A stretch of DNA of 55,342 nucleotides from an uncultured Bacilli bacterium. Lineage in GTDB: Bacteria > Bacillota_I > Bacilli_A > RF39 > UBA660. The DNA lies in the NCBI GenBank assembly GCA_947624085.1, contig CANQIK010000004.1, positions 1 through 55,342 of the forward strand. The letters are read 5' to 3'. Numbering within the stretch: the stretch's first letter is position 1; each line of letters begins with the position of its first letter. A program made the position numbers and the translations under genes. Below are positions 39,876-49,940 of the stretch, piece after piece. The notes below the pieces were generated by a model, which did not search any database, was not told where the DNA came from, and was given only the letters and a program-made list of their open reading frames with translations.

Positions 39876-40515
39876 ATAATAGCACGCCATTTTTTAAAGT
39901 AGCTATTCTTTCATTATAATCTTCACCATTTGTTACAAAAGAGCCACTTACTACTATATCAATATCTTTATCTATTAACAAAGATATGGTATTAGCATTT
40001 ACTCCCCCATCAATTATGGTTTGAATTTGATAATCATGTTTTATTTCATTAAATTTAGCAACTTTATCTAAAACTTCTTCTTGAAAAGGCTGACCCCCTG
40101 CGCCAGGATTTACCGTCAAAAATAAGACTTCATCTATTTGTTTTAGATATGGTGTTAATGTATTGATATCATCACTAGGATTTAGGGCAATGCCTACTTT
40201 AATCCCCATAGAGGATATGTAATCTATGACTTGGCTCGGTTTTTTAGTCGCGTCTAAATGAAATATTATGGTACTTACATCATAAAAAGCTAGTTTATCC
40301 ACATATTTAAGAGGATCATTGCACATTAAATGAATATGAAGTTTTTTTTGGGCTGTTCCTAGCAATTTATCTAATGAGCCTAATGTGAAATTTTTGGTTT
40401 TAACATATTTACCATCGCATAAATCAACATGAATATAATCAGCATTAGAATCATTAATTTTTTTTATACATTTAATATAGTTATCACTACTTAAAAAACT
40501 TACTGCTACTTTCAT
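39874..40515 (-). CDS. rpe: Ribulose-phosphate 3-epimerase
   Basis: YIHVDLCDGKYV, VNPGAGGQPFQEEVLDKV, IDGGVNANTISLL, VVSGSFV. Confidence 0.95.
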   Translation of the reverse strand: MKVAVSFLSSDNYIKCIKKINDSNADYIHVDLCDGKYVKTKNFTLGSLDKLLGTAQKKLHIHLMCNDPLKYVDKLAFYDVSTIIFHLDATKKPSQVIDYISSMGIKVGIALNPSDDINTLTPYLKQIDEVLFLTVNPGAGGQPFQEEVLDKVAKFNEIKHDYQIQTIIDGGVNANTISLLIDKDIDIVVSGSFVTNGEDYNERIATLKNGVLL

Positions 40516-41335
40516 GGCACTCCTTTATAAACTTTAAATAATTTTCATATCGTGAATTTAGTATTTTAGTACCGACTTTTGGCTCTACTTCACACCCTTC
40601 AGTTTTAATGTGCATACAATCTTTGTATTTGCAATTACTATTTTTAAATTCACCAAAGGCATCTCTAATTTGCTGAGGGGTAAAATTAGCTAAATCAAGT
40701 GCACTAAAGCCTGGGGTATCAGCTAGAAGGAAATTATCTATTTCATATAAACTAACATATCTTGTTGTGTGAACACCCCGGTTAAGAGAAGATGAAATAG
40801 GTTTTGTTTCAAGTTTTAAATTCTTATCTATTTTGTTAATGAATGTGGATTTACCCGCCCCCGTTTGCCCACAGCAGACAATTATTTTATCTTTAGCTAT
40901 TTTTTTAAAATAAGCTATAGCGGTATTTTCTATAACCACAATATCTAAAGTTTCATAATACTTTTTAATCTTTTTGTAATATTCTAATTCTTTTTTATCA
41001 AGTAAATCTATTTTGGTAAAGCATATAACTGGCTCTATATTATTACCAATTACATTAACTAATAATTTATCTAATAGCACTAAATCTAAATCCGGTTTTT
41101 TTACAGAAGTTATAATTAACGCTATGTCGACATTAGCAATATTAGGTCTTGTTAAAAAATTGCGTCTTTCATATATTTTACTTATCCGATTTTCATCATC
41201 AAGTAAAACTATATCACCTACCAAGGGAACAATTTTTTCTTTACGAAAAATTCCCTTTACGGTAGCATTAATATCCCCTTGTGATGTTTTAACAACATAT
41301 TTCGTACTATTAATATGAATAATTCGTCCCTGCAT
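40487..41335 (-). CDS. rsgA: Ribosome small subunit-dependent GTPase RsgA
   Basis: GQTGAGKSTFINKI; GVHTTRYVSLYEI; DTPGFSAL; C-terminal Zn motif. Confidence 0.96.
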   Translation of the reverse strand: MQGRIIHINSTKYVVKTSQGDINATVKGIFRKEKIVPLVGDIVLLDDENRISKIYERRNFLTRPNIANVDIALIITSVKKPDLDLVLLDKLLVNVIGNNIEPVICFTKIDLLDKKELEYYKKIKKYYETLDIVVIENTAIAYFKKIAKDKIIVCCGQTGAGKSTFINKIDKNLKLETKPISSSLNRGVHTTRYVSLYEIDNFLLADTPGFSALDLANFTPQQIRDAFGEFKNSNCKYKDCMHIKTEGCEVEPKVGTKILNSRYENYLKFIKECHESSSKFFK

Positions 41336-41336
41336 A

Positions 41337-43106
41337 TTAATCTAATTCGTGGTTTCCTTCACTATTTGAAGTATTACCCTCTATAGTTATGGTTAAAGTG
41401 GCACTACGCGTAACTTTGGCACCCTCTTTACGACTTTGATTAGTTATTTTATAACTTGCATAATCTTCAGCATTGCCTTTATTTATTGATAAACTATTTT
41501 TATCTTTATCAACAAATTTACAAGACAATTCATATTCTTCACAGAAATCTAGAATATCTAATATTTCATAGCCATCAGTAAAGTCTGGATATAAATCTTG
41601 AACTTTAGGAATCCATAAAATTATTTCATCGCCACTTTTTAAAGATTCCCCTGCTGCTACAGATTGGTCAATAATAGTATTTTCTTTAAAATCGTCCTCA
41701 CTGCCCTCGGCTATATCTCTTTCTTTACATGAAGCATTAACCCCTTGCGCATCAAGAGCTCCTTCAATATTATCGCAATTCTTGCCGGTATAATCTTCAA
41801 TAACAATTTCAGCGGTACCCTTAGAAATATAAATAGTTATTTCTGAGCCCTTTTTCTTTTTAGAGCCTCCTGATGGAGATGTCATAACAACTCGACCTTC
41901 ATCAATAGTAGAAGAATTTTTTTCTAAAGTTTCATCGGCGACACTAAAGCCTTCTTTTTCTAGTTTCTTAACAGCGTCTACTAAAGTCATATTGGTAACA
42001 TCAGGAACCTCAATCGTACCAATAGAATTACCATATCTTATCCATAGTAAAACAACCGTAATACCTACTACCAAAGCAGTAAATACCGCCATCAAGATAA
42101 TTATCGTCTTATTTTGCTTCTTCAAATCATTTTCGGTTATCTTCTTTGCTATAACTTCCTCACCATCTTTCTTATTTGTTTCCTTATTATTAATATTTGC
42201 TTCTTTTTTAATTTTTAGTACAGCATTATCATCATAATCATTTTCAGGATATTTAAATGTATATTTTATCTCATTAATTCGGGCTTCATCTAAGCAAGTT
42301 TTTAAATCTTCATGCATTTCTCTTGCATCAGTATAACGATTTTTAGGATTTTTAGCCGTAGCTTTCATAATAATGTTTTCAATACTTTGGGGTAAATCAG
42401 GTAAGATACTCCTTATAGACGGAAGAGGTTCTTTTAAATGTTTTAAAGCAATCTCAACAGCATTATCTCCACGATAAGGAAGTTTACCCGTTAATAACTC
42501 GAACATCAAAATACCAAGGGAATATATATCACTTTGTAAAGTCGCCCCTTTGCCACAAGCTTGTTCAGGTGGAAGATAATGAACAGAGCCCATTACAGAG
42601 TTTGTTTGCGTAAGCTGAGTTGAATTCATGGCTACCGCTATACCAAAATCCGTAAGTTTTACTAAACCATTTTCCAAAATCATAATGTTTTGGGGTTTAA
42701 TATCTCTATGAATTATATATGAATCATGAGCTACAGAAAGACCACTGGTAACTTGAAGCATAATATCTACAACCTCGGGAACGGTAAGTTTACCTCTTTT
42801 TTTAAGGAGTGTTTTTAATTGTTTACCCTCGATATATTCCATAACAATATAATACTCGCCATGGTCTTCACCAACATCATATACTTCAACTATATTTTGA
42901 TTATTAAGACTTGAGGCTTGTAAAGCTTCTCTTTGAAATCTTCTTACAAATTTTTCATCAGTTGCTAAATCTCCCCGCAGAATTTTAACAGCAACATTAC
43001 GTTCTAAAATAGTGTCATATGCTAAATAAACATTAGCCATTCCACCTTCACCAATGCTTTTTAAAATTTGGTATCTATCACTAATTTTTTGCCCTTTAGC
43101 AATCAC
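41337..43106 (-). CDS. prkC: Ser/Thr protein kinase with PASTA domains
   Basis: GEGGMANVYLAYD; IIHRDIKPQNIM; PASTA repeats after TM. Confidence 0.97.
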   Translation of the reverse strand: MIAKGQKISDRYQILKSIGEGGMANVYLAYDTILERNVAVKILRGDLATDEKFVRRFQREALQASSLNNQNIVEVYDVGEDHGEYYIVMEYIEGKQLKTLLKKRGKLTVPEVVDIMLQVTSGLSVAHDSYIIHRDIKPQNIMILENGLVKLTDFGIAVAMNSTQLTQTNSVMGSVHYLPPEQACGKGATLQSDIYSLGILMFELLTGKLPYRGDNAVEIALKHLKEPLPSIRSILPDLPQSIENIIMKATAKNPKNRYTDAREMHEDLKTCLDEARINEIKYTFKYPENDYDDNAVLKIKKEANINNKETNKKDGEEVIAKKITENDLKKQNKTIIILMAVFTALVVGITVVLLWIRYGNSIGTIEVPDVTNMTLVDAVKKLEKEGFSVADETLEKNSSTIDEGRVVMTSPSGGSKKKKGSEITIYISKGTAEIVIEDYTGKNCDNIEGALDAQGVNASCKERDIAEGSEDDFKENTIIDQSVAAGESLKSGDEIILWIPKVQDLYPDFTDGYEILDILDFCEEYELSCKFVDKDKNSLSINKGNAEDYASYKITNQSRKEGAKVTRSATLTITIEGNTSNSEGNHELD

Positions 43107-43861
43107 TATTTTTTACTCCCTTCCATATCCAAAAATGCCACAGAGATATTATCATTTCCACCCCGTGCATTACATTTTGTTATAAGTTTTTGAACTTTTT
43201 CTTCAATTGTTAACTCAGTATCATCTAAGACTCTTTCAATTTGATCATCGGCCAAAAGCGAAGTCAAGCCATCACTACAAAGCATTATGCCATCAATATC
43301 AGCATCAACAACATCAAATATATCAAGTTCAGCTTTCTCTGTTGCTCCTAATGCGCGCATTAAGACATTCTTTTTAGGATGAAATTTAGCTTCTTCCTCA
43401 GTCAAATTACCCGCTTGAACTAAAAGGTTTACTAAAGTATGATCTTTTGTTACTTTATGAAGTTTACCAGCTTTTAAAACATAGCCTGATGAGTCGCCAA
43501 TATTGCCAAAGATTAAAAATTCCTTGGTTAAAACCGCTACTACTAAAGTAGTTCCCATACCTACCGAGTCTTCATGAGCAATAGTATATTCTAAAATCTC
43601 TTTATTAATCTCATTAACGTTATCATTAAGCCAATTAACAGCATCAAGTTTAGTACCAATACTTGCCGTTTCAGTAAATCTTTTACCTAAATGAGTAAGG
43701 GCTATTGAGGAAGCAACCTCCCCTTTACGATGACCACCCATACCATCAGCAACCATTAATAAATATTCATCAGATTTATTTTTGAGAATTGTTACGCTGT
43801 CCTCATTATGTGTTCTAACCCGTCCAGCATCTGTTAAATAAAACGTTTTTATATAAACCAC
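43106..43861 (-). CDS. stp: PP2C-type protein phosphatase
   Basis: TDAGRVRTHNEDSV; VADGMGGHRKGEVAS; GNIGDSSGYV; 1-nt overlap with prkC. Confidence 0.96.
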   Translation of the reverse strand: MVYIKTFYLTDAGRVRTHNEDSVTILKNKSDEYLLMVADGMGGHRKGEVASSIALTHLGKRFTETASIGTKLDAVNWLNDNVNEINKEILEYTIAHEDSVGMGTTLVVAVLTKEFLIFGNIGDSSGYVLKAGKLHKVTKDHTLVNLLVQAGNLTEEEAKFHPKKNVLMRALGATEKAELDIFDVVDADIDGIMLCSDGLTSLLADDQIERVLDDTELTIEEKVQKLITKCNARGGNDNISVAFLDMEGSKK

Positions 43862-43902
43862 CTATCTTCAATGATAATTATAACATTATTTATTATTTTT
43901 TA

Positions 43903-44919
43903 CTATATTTCTTTACTTCTAAGTTGCCCACACGCAGCCGATATTTTATTACCAAATTTATGCCGTACCGTTACATCAAGGCCATTTTTCTTTAAAGTAT
44001 CATAAAATAAAGCTATTTGTTTTTTACTACTAGCCTTAAAGGCAATATTTTTCGTTTCATTATATGGTATTAAATTAACATAAACATTATAACCATTTAA
44101 TAATTTACTAAGAGCTAAAGCATCTTCTTTGGTATCATTAATTTTATCAAGCATTATGTATTCAATTGTTACCCGTCTTTTCGTTTTATTTTGATAATAT
44201 TTTAAAGCTTCAAAAACTTCTTTTAAACTATACGCTTTGGCAACATTCATTATTTGTTTTCTTTTTTCATCAGTTGGAGAATGTAGGCTTAAAGCTAAAT
44301 TAACTTGAAGTTCCATATCCGCAAAAGCTTTTATTTTGGGAACTAAACCACAGGTGGAAACAGTAATATGTCTTGCCCCAATTGCTAAAACTTTTGGATC
44401 ATTAAGTAAATTAATAAATTTCATAACATTAGTAAAATTATCAAAAGGTTCACCAATTCCCATGATAACAACACTATCAATTTTCTGTTTTACATAATTG
44501 CTAATTGCGATTGCTTGCTCAAGCATTTCATAAGTTTCTAAATCTCTTACCTTTTTAAGGCGCCCACTTTCACAAAATTTACAGCCCATATTACAGCCTA
44601 CTTGTGAAGATACACAAACACTTAACCCATAATTATGATACATTAAAACACTTTCAATCTTTTGACCATCTTTTAAAGTAAATAAAAATTTTTTAACATC
44701 CGTATCTTCCTCTACTTTAGTTATTGTAATAAAAGCGGTTGAAAATGTTGCTTTTAAAAAATCTATTGTCTCTTTTTTTATGTTTGTATAATTATTAAAA
44801 TCATATTCTTGCTTATTATAAAGCCAGTCAAATATTTGACTTGCTAGAAATTTTTTATAACCTTTAGCTACTAAATAATCCTCTAAATCTTTTTTAGGGT
44901 AATTAAATATATTTTCCAT
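43903..44919 (-). CDS. rlmN: 23S rRNA (adenine2503-C2) methyltransferase
   Basis: SSQVGCNMGCKFCESG radical SAM motif; SLHSPTDEKRKQIMN. Confidence 0.97.
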   Translation of the reverse strand: MENIFNYPKKDLEDYLVAKGYKKFLASQIFDWLYNKQEYDFNNYTNIKKETIDFLKATFSTAFITITKVEEDTDVKKFLFTLKDGQKIESVLMYHNYGLSVCVSSQVGCNMGCKFCESGRLKKVRDLETYEMLEQAIAISNYVKQKIDSVVIMGIGEPFDNFTNVMKFINLLNDPKVLAIGARHITVSTCGLVPKIKAFADMELQVNLALSLHSPTDEKRKQIMNVAKAYSLKEVFEALKYYQNKTKRRVTIEYIMLDKINDTKEDALALSKLLNGYNVYVNLIPYNETKNIAFKASSKKQIALFYDTLKKNGLDVTVRHKFGNKISAACGQLRSKEI

Positions 44920-45668
44920 TAACGATTACCTTTTAAATATTTTCTAATAGTTTTTAAACCTGCACTATCTTTATACTTTTCATAAAATTCATTATTAAGC
45001 CAGAAAGCATAGAAGTTATATAAAACATTTTTAAAAGAAGTTTTAGGTTTAAATCTAATCATTATTTCTTTAGGATCAATTTTTACTTCATTAGGGATAT
45101 CTTCTTTCTTAATAGCTAAATAGGAAATAATTGTAAGAATTTCAAATAAATAAAGAGGAGCAAAAATAATAGCATATAAAAAGTTATGGCTAATAGACTG
45201 TACTTGATTTATAAAGGCTGGATTAAGGATAGTTATAGCTTCAATATCACTAATTAGATAAAGTACTATAATAGTTAATGATACCACCCATGTTTTAATT
45301 TTGCCTACCATTGAGCTTTTAACATTAATGTTATGGTAATATTTTATAGTTTGAATAAGAACGATTATAACTTCACAAAGGATAGGAAATATTGCATACT
45401 TACTACTTGTAAGTAAGATAATAAGATTGGCTAAAGAAAATAACTTGTCGGCAGCACCATCAAAAGCACTACCAAAAAATGTAGCTGCGTGCCATTTTCG
45501 AGCTAATATACCATCAATCCAATCAGTTAAATAGCAAAAGATAGACCATTCGGCAGCTGCTAAACCACCTTGGTAAATATAAATTGGCACCAAGCAAATT
45601 ACCCCAATAACTCTTATTGAGGTTAATAAATTAACTATTAATATAGCTATTAACTTTTTCATACCCAA
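44919..45668 (-). CDS. CDP-alcohol phosphatidyltransferase family protein
   Basis: DWIDGILARKWHAATFFGSAFDGAADK matches DGxxARx8GxxxDxxxD. Confidence 0.92.
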   Translation of the reverse strand: MGMKKLIAILIVNLLTSIRVIGVICLVPIYIYQGGLAAAEWSIFCYLTDWIDGILARKWHAATFFGSAFDGAADKLFSLANLIILLTSSKYAIFPILCEVIIVLIQTIKYYHNINVKSSMVGKIKTWVVSLTIIVLYLISDIEAITILNPAFINQVQSISHNFLYAIIFAPLYLFEILTIISYLAIKKEDIPNEVKIDPKEIMIRFKPKTSFKNVLYNFYAFWLNNEFYEKYKDSAGLKTIRKYLKGNR

Positions 45669-45687
45669 ATACCTCTAATATAAAATA

Positions 45688-46335
45688 TTAATCAATACGT
45701 GTAAAACTTAAAATATACTTGCTATCTACTAAATCTATTTCAATTGAATTAATATAATCTCCTGCCGAAATTATAACATAATCTTCCCCTTTTTCATAGA
45801 TATAACTATCCTCTGTAGTGGTAGGCGTAATGTCTTGAAAATTATAATATATATTTTCAGGATTTAAATATATATCATAGTTAATATTATCAAGGCTGTC
45901 ATAAAAAATAGCTTCATCATTTATTACATTATATACACTATTATCTTGAATATAATATTCACTAGTACCTGAGGCATCCGTTTTAGTGCCACTTATATCG
46001 CCCTCAGCTTTAACTCCTTCATACTCTATTATATCTTCATTTTTATAAACAACATACTTATATTCATATTCACTGTTTAGTAAATCTTGCCACATACTTT
46101 CAAGCGTAGTACTTTCATCAGAAGTCTTTTCGGGAAGTGTTTCATTAGCAAGATTTTCCTCATATTCCTTAAGCTTTTGCGTTTTATTGTTATAAGGAAT
46201 TATAAAAACCATAAATATAATAACAATAAAAGCAATCCATAATGGTAACAATATTAAGGCTCTATTCCGAGGAACTTTCCAAAAATTAGTTATATTACTC
46301 TCGGGAAAATATTTTTCTAAAAGTTTAGTTAACAT
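45688..46335 (-). CDS. Single-TM hypothetical protein with extracytoplasmic domain
   Basis: TM ALILLPLWIAFIVIIFMVFIIPY; AAAAGGATG SD; likely start at 46335, overlapping fmt stop. Confidence 0.6.
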   Translation of the reverse strand: MLTKLLEKYFPESNITNFWKVPRNRALILLPLWIAFIVIIFMVFIIPYNNKTQKLKEYEENLANETLPEKTSDESTTLESMWQDLLNSEYEYKYVVYKNEDIIEYEGVKAEGDISGTKTDASGTSEYYIQDNSVYNVINDEAIFYDSLDNINYDIYLNPENIYYNFQDITPTTTEDSYIYEKGEDYVIISAGDYINSIEIDLVDSKYILSFTRID

Positions 46336-47245
46336 ATTCATCATCCTTTTTAGAGCCATTTAAGTAAGAAATAATATCCATTTGTTTTTTGCCTTCAGGT
46401 TTAACTATTTCTAGATTAATCCAACCATCAAGACACCCAATTTGCATTTGTTTTTTTAAATATCTTATTTTATTTATTTCAGCATTTTTATCAGCAATAA
46501 AGCTTGCTTTAATAACTTTAATAGCTCCATTTTTTAAATTAAAATAAACACCCGGCCATGGATTAAAGGCTCTTATTTTATTTATAATATTTGCTCCTTT
46601 ATCATTAAATAATAAATGTTCATCTTCTCTTTTAATAATTTTTGTATACGTTGCTTCTTCGTTATTTTGTTTTATTCTTTCATTTGTGCCTTGATATATT
46701 AAAGGAAGCGTTTGGTCTAAAAGTTCTACGCCTAGTTTAGATAATTTGTCATGTAATGTTCCCACATTATCCTCAGGTAATATTGCACATTCTTCAAAAG
46801 ATATAATATCGCCGGTATCCATATTTTCATCCATATACATGATTGTAACCCCTGTTTTTTCATCACCATTAAGTAAGGCTGTTTGGATAGGCGATGCTCC
46901 CCGATATTTTGGTAAAAGAGAAGCATGAATATTAATACACCCTAGTTTAGGTATTTCAAGCATTTCTTTAGGTATTATTTGGCCATAGGCACAAGTAACT
47001 ATCAAATCAGGATTTAACTCACTTATTATTTCATATTCATTTCTAATTTTAATAGGTTGAAAAACATCGATATTATTTTTTAATGCCACTTCTTTAACTG
47101 GAGAAAACATCATTTTTTTATCCCTACCCGTTTGTTTATCTGCTTGGGTTACAGCTAAGACAACATTTGTGTTTTCAATCAAGTATTCTAAAACAGGTAC
47201 TGAGAAATCAGGTGTTCCCATGAATATAACTTTTAAATCCTTCAT
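46325..47245 (-). CDS. fmt: Methionyl-tRNA formyltransferase
   Basis: VIFMGTPDFSVPVLE; NIHASLLPKYRGASPIQTALLNGDEKTGVTIM. Confidence 0.97.
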   Translation of the reverse strand: MKDLKVIFMGTPDFSVPVLEYLIENTNVVLAVTQADKQTGRDKKMMFSPVKEVALKNNIDVFQPIKIRNEYEIISELNPDLIVTCAYGQIIPKEMLEIPKLGCINIHASLLPKYRGASPIQTALLNGDEKTGVTIMYMDENMDTGDIISFEECAILPEDNVGTLHDKLSKLGVELLDQTLPLIYQGTNERIKQNNEEATYTKIIKREDEHLLFNDKGANIINKIRAFNPWPGVYFNLKNGAIKVIKASFIADKNAEINKIRYLKKQMQIGCLDGWINLEIVKPEGKKQMDIISYLNGSKKDDEYVN

Positions 47246-47390
47246 ATTAGTATCACCGTTTAAATTGTATCAAAATTAAGCTAAAAAGTCATTAACTGAA
47301 TAAAAATTAATTTTTTCAAAAAAATTACTCTAAAAAAAAGGAAATCGGACCTTTACCCGGTATATATAAATGTAGAAGGAGAAAATAGTT

Positions 47391-48332
47391 ATGAAAAATG
47401 AAATTATATTATTTGAAAATCAAAGTGTGAAATTAGAGGTAAACATGAAAGATGACACTGTATGGCTTTCATTAGACCAAATGAGTGAATTATTTGCTAG
47501 AGACAAGTCAGTTATTTCAAGGCATATTAAAAATGCTTTAAAGGAAGAGTTGGACAACTCAACTGTTGCAAAATTTGCAACAGTTCAAAATGAGGGCACC
47601 AGGAATGTTACAAGAGATATCGAGTTTTATAATCTTGATATGATTATTAGTATCGGATATCGAGTAAAAAGCCAAAATGGGATTATTTTCCGTAAATGGG
47701 CTAATAAAATTCTTAAAGATTATATGTTAAAAGGCTATGCTATTAATCAAAAAAGATTAGATTATTTAGAGAAAACAGTTAAACTTCTTGATATAGCTAA
47801 TCGAGGAAGTGAAAGAATAACTGGCGACGAAGCCAAAGAAATATTAACCGTTATTAATGAATATTCTAAAGCTCTTGACTTACTTGATGATTATGATCAT
47901 CGCACAATAAAGAAAATTAAAGGCCAAAAAAGTGAAAAAATTATAACTTATGAAGAGTGTCTTGGTATTATTAATAAATTACGCTTTAATAACGAAAGTA
48001 AGTTGTTTGCCTTAGAAAGAGATAATAATTTTGCCTCTATTATAAATGATATTTATCAATCTTTTGGCGGAAATGATGTATATCCTAGTATTGAAGAAAA
48101 AGCTGCCAATCTACTTTATTTGACAGTTAAAAACCATGCCTTTATTGATGGCAACAAAAGAATTGCTGCAACAATATTCATCTATTTTATGCAAGTAAAT
48201 GGTATTCTTTATAAAGATGGTAATATGGTAATAGATAATAATGCTCTTGCTTCTATAACTTTGTTAATCGCCGAGTCGAATCCAAAAGAAAAAGAAATCA
48301 TGATTGATTTAATAATGAATTTTTTAAAATAA
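47391..48332 (+). CDS. RhuM-Fic/DOC fusion protein
   Basis: N-terminal RhuM-like VWLSLDQMSELFARDKSVISRHIKN...STVAKFATVQNEG; C-terminal Fic motif HAFIDGNKRIAATIF. Confidence 0.9.
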   Translation: MKNEIILFENQSVKLEVNMKDDTVWLSLDQMSELFARDKSVISRHIKNALKEELDNSTVAKFATVQNEGTRNVTRDIEFYNLDMIISIGYRVKSQNGIIFRKWANKILKDYMLKGYAINQKRLDYLEKTVKLLDIANRGSERITGDEAKEILTVINEYSKALDLLDDYDHRTIKKIKGQKSEKIITYEECLGIINKLRFNNESKLFALERDNNFASIINDIYQSFGGNDVYPSIEEKAANLLYLTVKNHAFIDGNKRIAATIFIYFMQVNGILYKDGNMVIDNNALASITLLIAESNPKEKEIMIDLIMNFLK

Positions 48333-48344
48333 TTTAATATAACG

Positions 48345-48370
48345 AAAAAAGCCCTTATACTGGGCTTTTC
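48345..48370. terminator. Bidirectional terminator between the fic-like gene and the tRNA cluster
   Basis: AAAAGCCC-TTATACT-GGGCTTTT, with T-runs on both strands. Confidence 0.8.
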
Positions 48371-48380
48371 CAATTTTCAA

Positions 48381-48456
48381 TGGTGTCCTGTTGGAGATTC
48401 GAACTCCAGACCCTTTGATTAAAAGTCAAATGCTCTACCGACTGAGCTAACAGGAC
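48381..48456 (-). tRNA. tRNA-Lys (TTT)
   Basis: GTCCTGT...ACAGGAC-A-CCA; anticodon loop CTTTTAA. Confidence 0.96.
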
Positions 48457-48467
48457 ATATATATAGA

Positions 48468-48543
48468 TGGCTGCCTCGGATGGATTCGAACCATCGAAAT
48501 GTCAGAGTCAAAGTCTGATGCCTTACCACTTGGCTACGAGGCA
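48468..48543 (-). tRNA. tRNA-Gln (TTG)
   Basis: TGCCTCG...CGAGGCA-G-CCA; anticodon loop CTTTGAC. Confidence 0.95.
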
Positions 48544-48550
48544 ATATAGA

Positions 48551-48634
48551 TGGTGGAAGGATATGGATTTGAACCATAGAACCCGAAGGAACAGATTTAC
48601 AGTCTGCCGCGTTTGACCACTTCGCTACCCTTCC
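48551..48634 (-). tRNA. tRNA-Tyr (GTA)
   Basis: Class II tRNA; GGAAGGG...TCCTTCC-A-CCA; anticodon loop CTGTAAA. Confidence 0.95.
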
Positions 48635-48734
48635 AAAATGCACTAAAAAGTACGCAAACTTTCAGTACGCTTATAATCTTACCATAAAAAGTTGCTTTTG
48701 TGAACACTTTTTTTGCTTTTTTACTCAACTTTTT

Positions 48735-49940
48735 TTAGTCTTTAAAATATTTTATTATAAATGAGGTACCTTTATTCTTTTTTGAGGACACTTCAATAAT
48801 TCCTCCATCTTTTTCTACAATAATATTAGCAAGCGAAAGCCCTATTCCGACACTATCTTCACTTGCCCCTTGGCCTTTATAAAATCTTTTAAAGATATTT
48901 TGGATATCTATATCATCCATACCTTTACCAAAATCCTGAATAGATACTTTAGTATAAATATTATTTTTTTCAATATTTATAATTATTTTTTCATCCTTAT
49001 TGGAATATTCTACAGCATTTTTCAAAATATTAGTAATAGCTTCGGTTTCCCAAAATTCATCAACATTAATTATTGCTTCAACATCACCTTTAATTTTAAT
49101 ATTAACATTTTTCAAATCACAAATAGCCTCTAACTTATCAACAGCCTTTTGGACAATTTTACCTACTGTCACCTTTTGTTTATCAAAAACAATCGTATTA
49201 GCTTCAAAACGCGATAATTTTAATATTGATTGAACTAAGTTATTTATATTATTAATTTCTTTTTTTATTTGTTTTAAAAACTTAATCCGTAATTGTTCAT
49301 CAGTATCATCCTCAAGAAGGTTATCAATTGTTATCATAATTGATGTCAAAGGAGTTTTAAGCTGATGGGATATATCTTGAATAGCATTTTTTACGCTCTT
49401 TTTATCATTTAAAGAATTTTCAGCTTCTTCTTTAAGCATAATAGTCGTTTTATATATTTCTTCTTTTAAAATAGATAATTTATCTTCGGAAAGATTATCA
49501 ATATCTAAACTATAATTTTTCTTATTTATATTCTCTATACATTTAATTATTTTATTTATTTCTTTATCTTGTTTTAAATTATATTTAATAAATAAATATA
49601 AAATAATAGTTACTAAAACTAACACAATAATACTTTCTAAAACTAAAAAGTAGATATAAGCTTTATCATTAGCTTTAACTAAATTATCTTCTTTTAAATC
49701 ATAACCGTAATTACTTAATGTATTATAACTATCTTTTTCTATAATATTAATTATTTCTTTTTCATCAAAATCAGGATTATCTTTTTTAATAAGTAAAATT
49801 ATATCATTTATTTTATTATTAAAATTTTCTTTATATTGATTATACTCTACCGTTTTAATAATTAAGAAGATAAAACTAAATATAAAAAATACTAATATAG
49901 TAATTATAAAGTAATTTTTAAAATTTTCATTATTCTTCAT
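48735..49940 (-). CDS. Sensor histidine kinase
   Basis: Two TMs; ISHQLKTPLTSIMITID; DFGKGM; GIGLSLANIIV. Confidence 0.95.
   Translation of the reverse strand: MKNNENFKNYFIITILVFFIFSFIFLIIKTVEYNQYKENFNNKINDIILLIKKDNPDFDEKEIINIIEKDSYNTLSNYGYDLKEDNLVKANDKAYIYFLVLESIIVLVLVTIILYLFIKYNLKQDKEINKIIKCIENINKKNYSLDIDNLSEDKLSILKEEIYKTTIMLKEEAENSLNDKKSVKNAIQDISHQLKTPLTSIMITIDNLLEDDTDEQLRIKFLKQIKKEINNINNLVQSILKLSRFEANTIVFDKQKVTVGKIVQKAVDKLEAICDLKNVNIKIKGDVEAIINVDEFWETEAITNILKNAVEYSNKDEKIIINIEKNNIYTKVSIQDFGKGMDDIDIQNIFKRFYKGQGASEDSVGIGLSLANIIVEKDGGIIEVSSKKNKGTSFIIKYFKD

Noticed and set aside
48419-48643. 74-aa minus-strand ORF
   Set aside because: Lies across the tRNA-Lys, tRNA-Gln and tRNA-Tyr genes.
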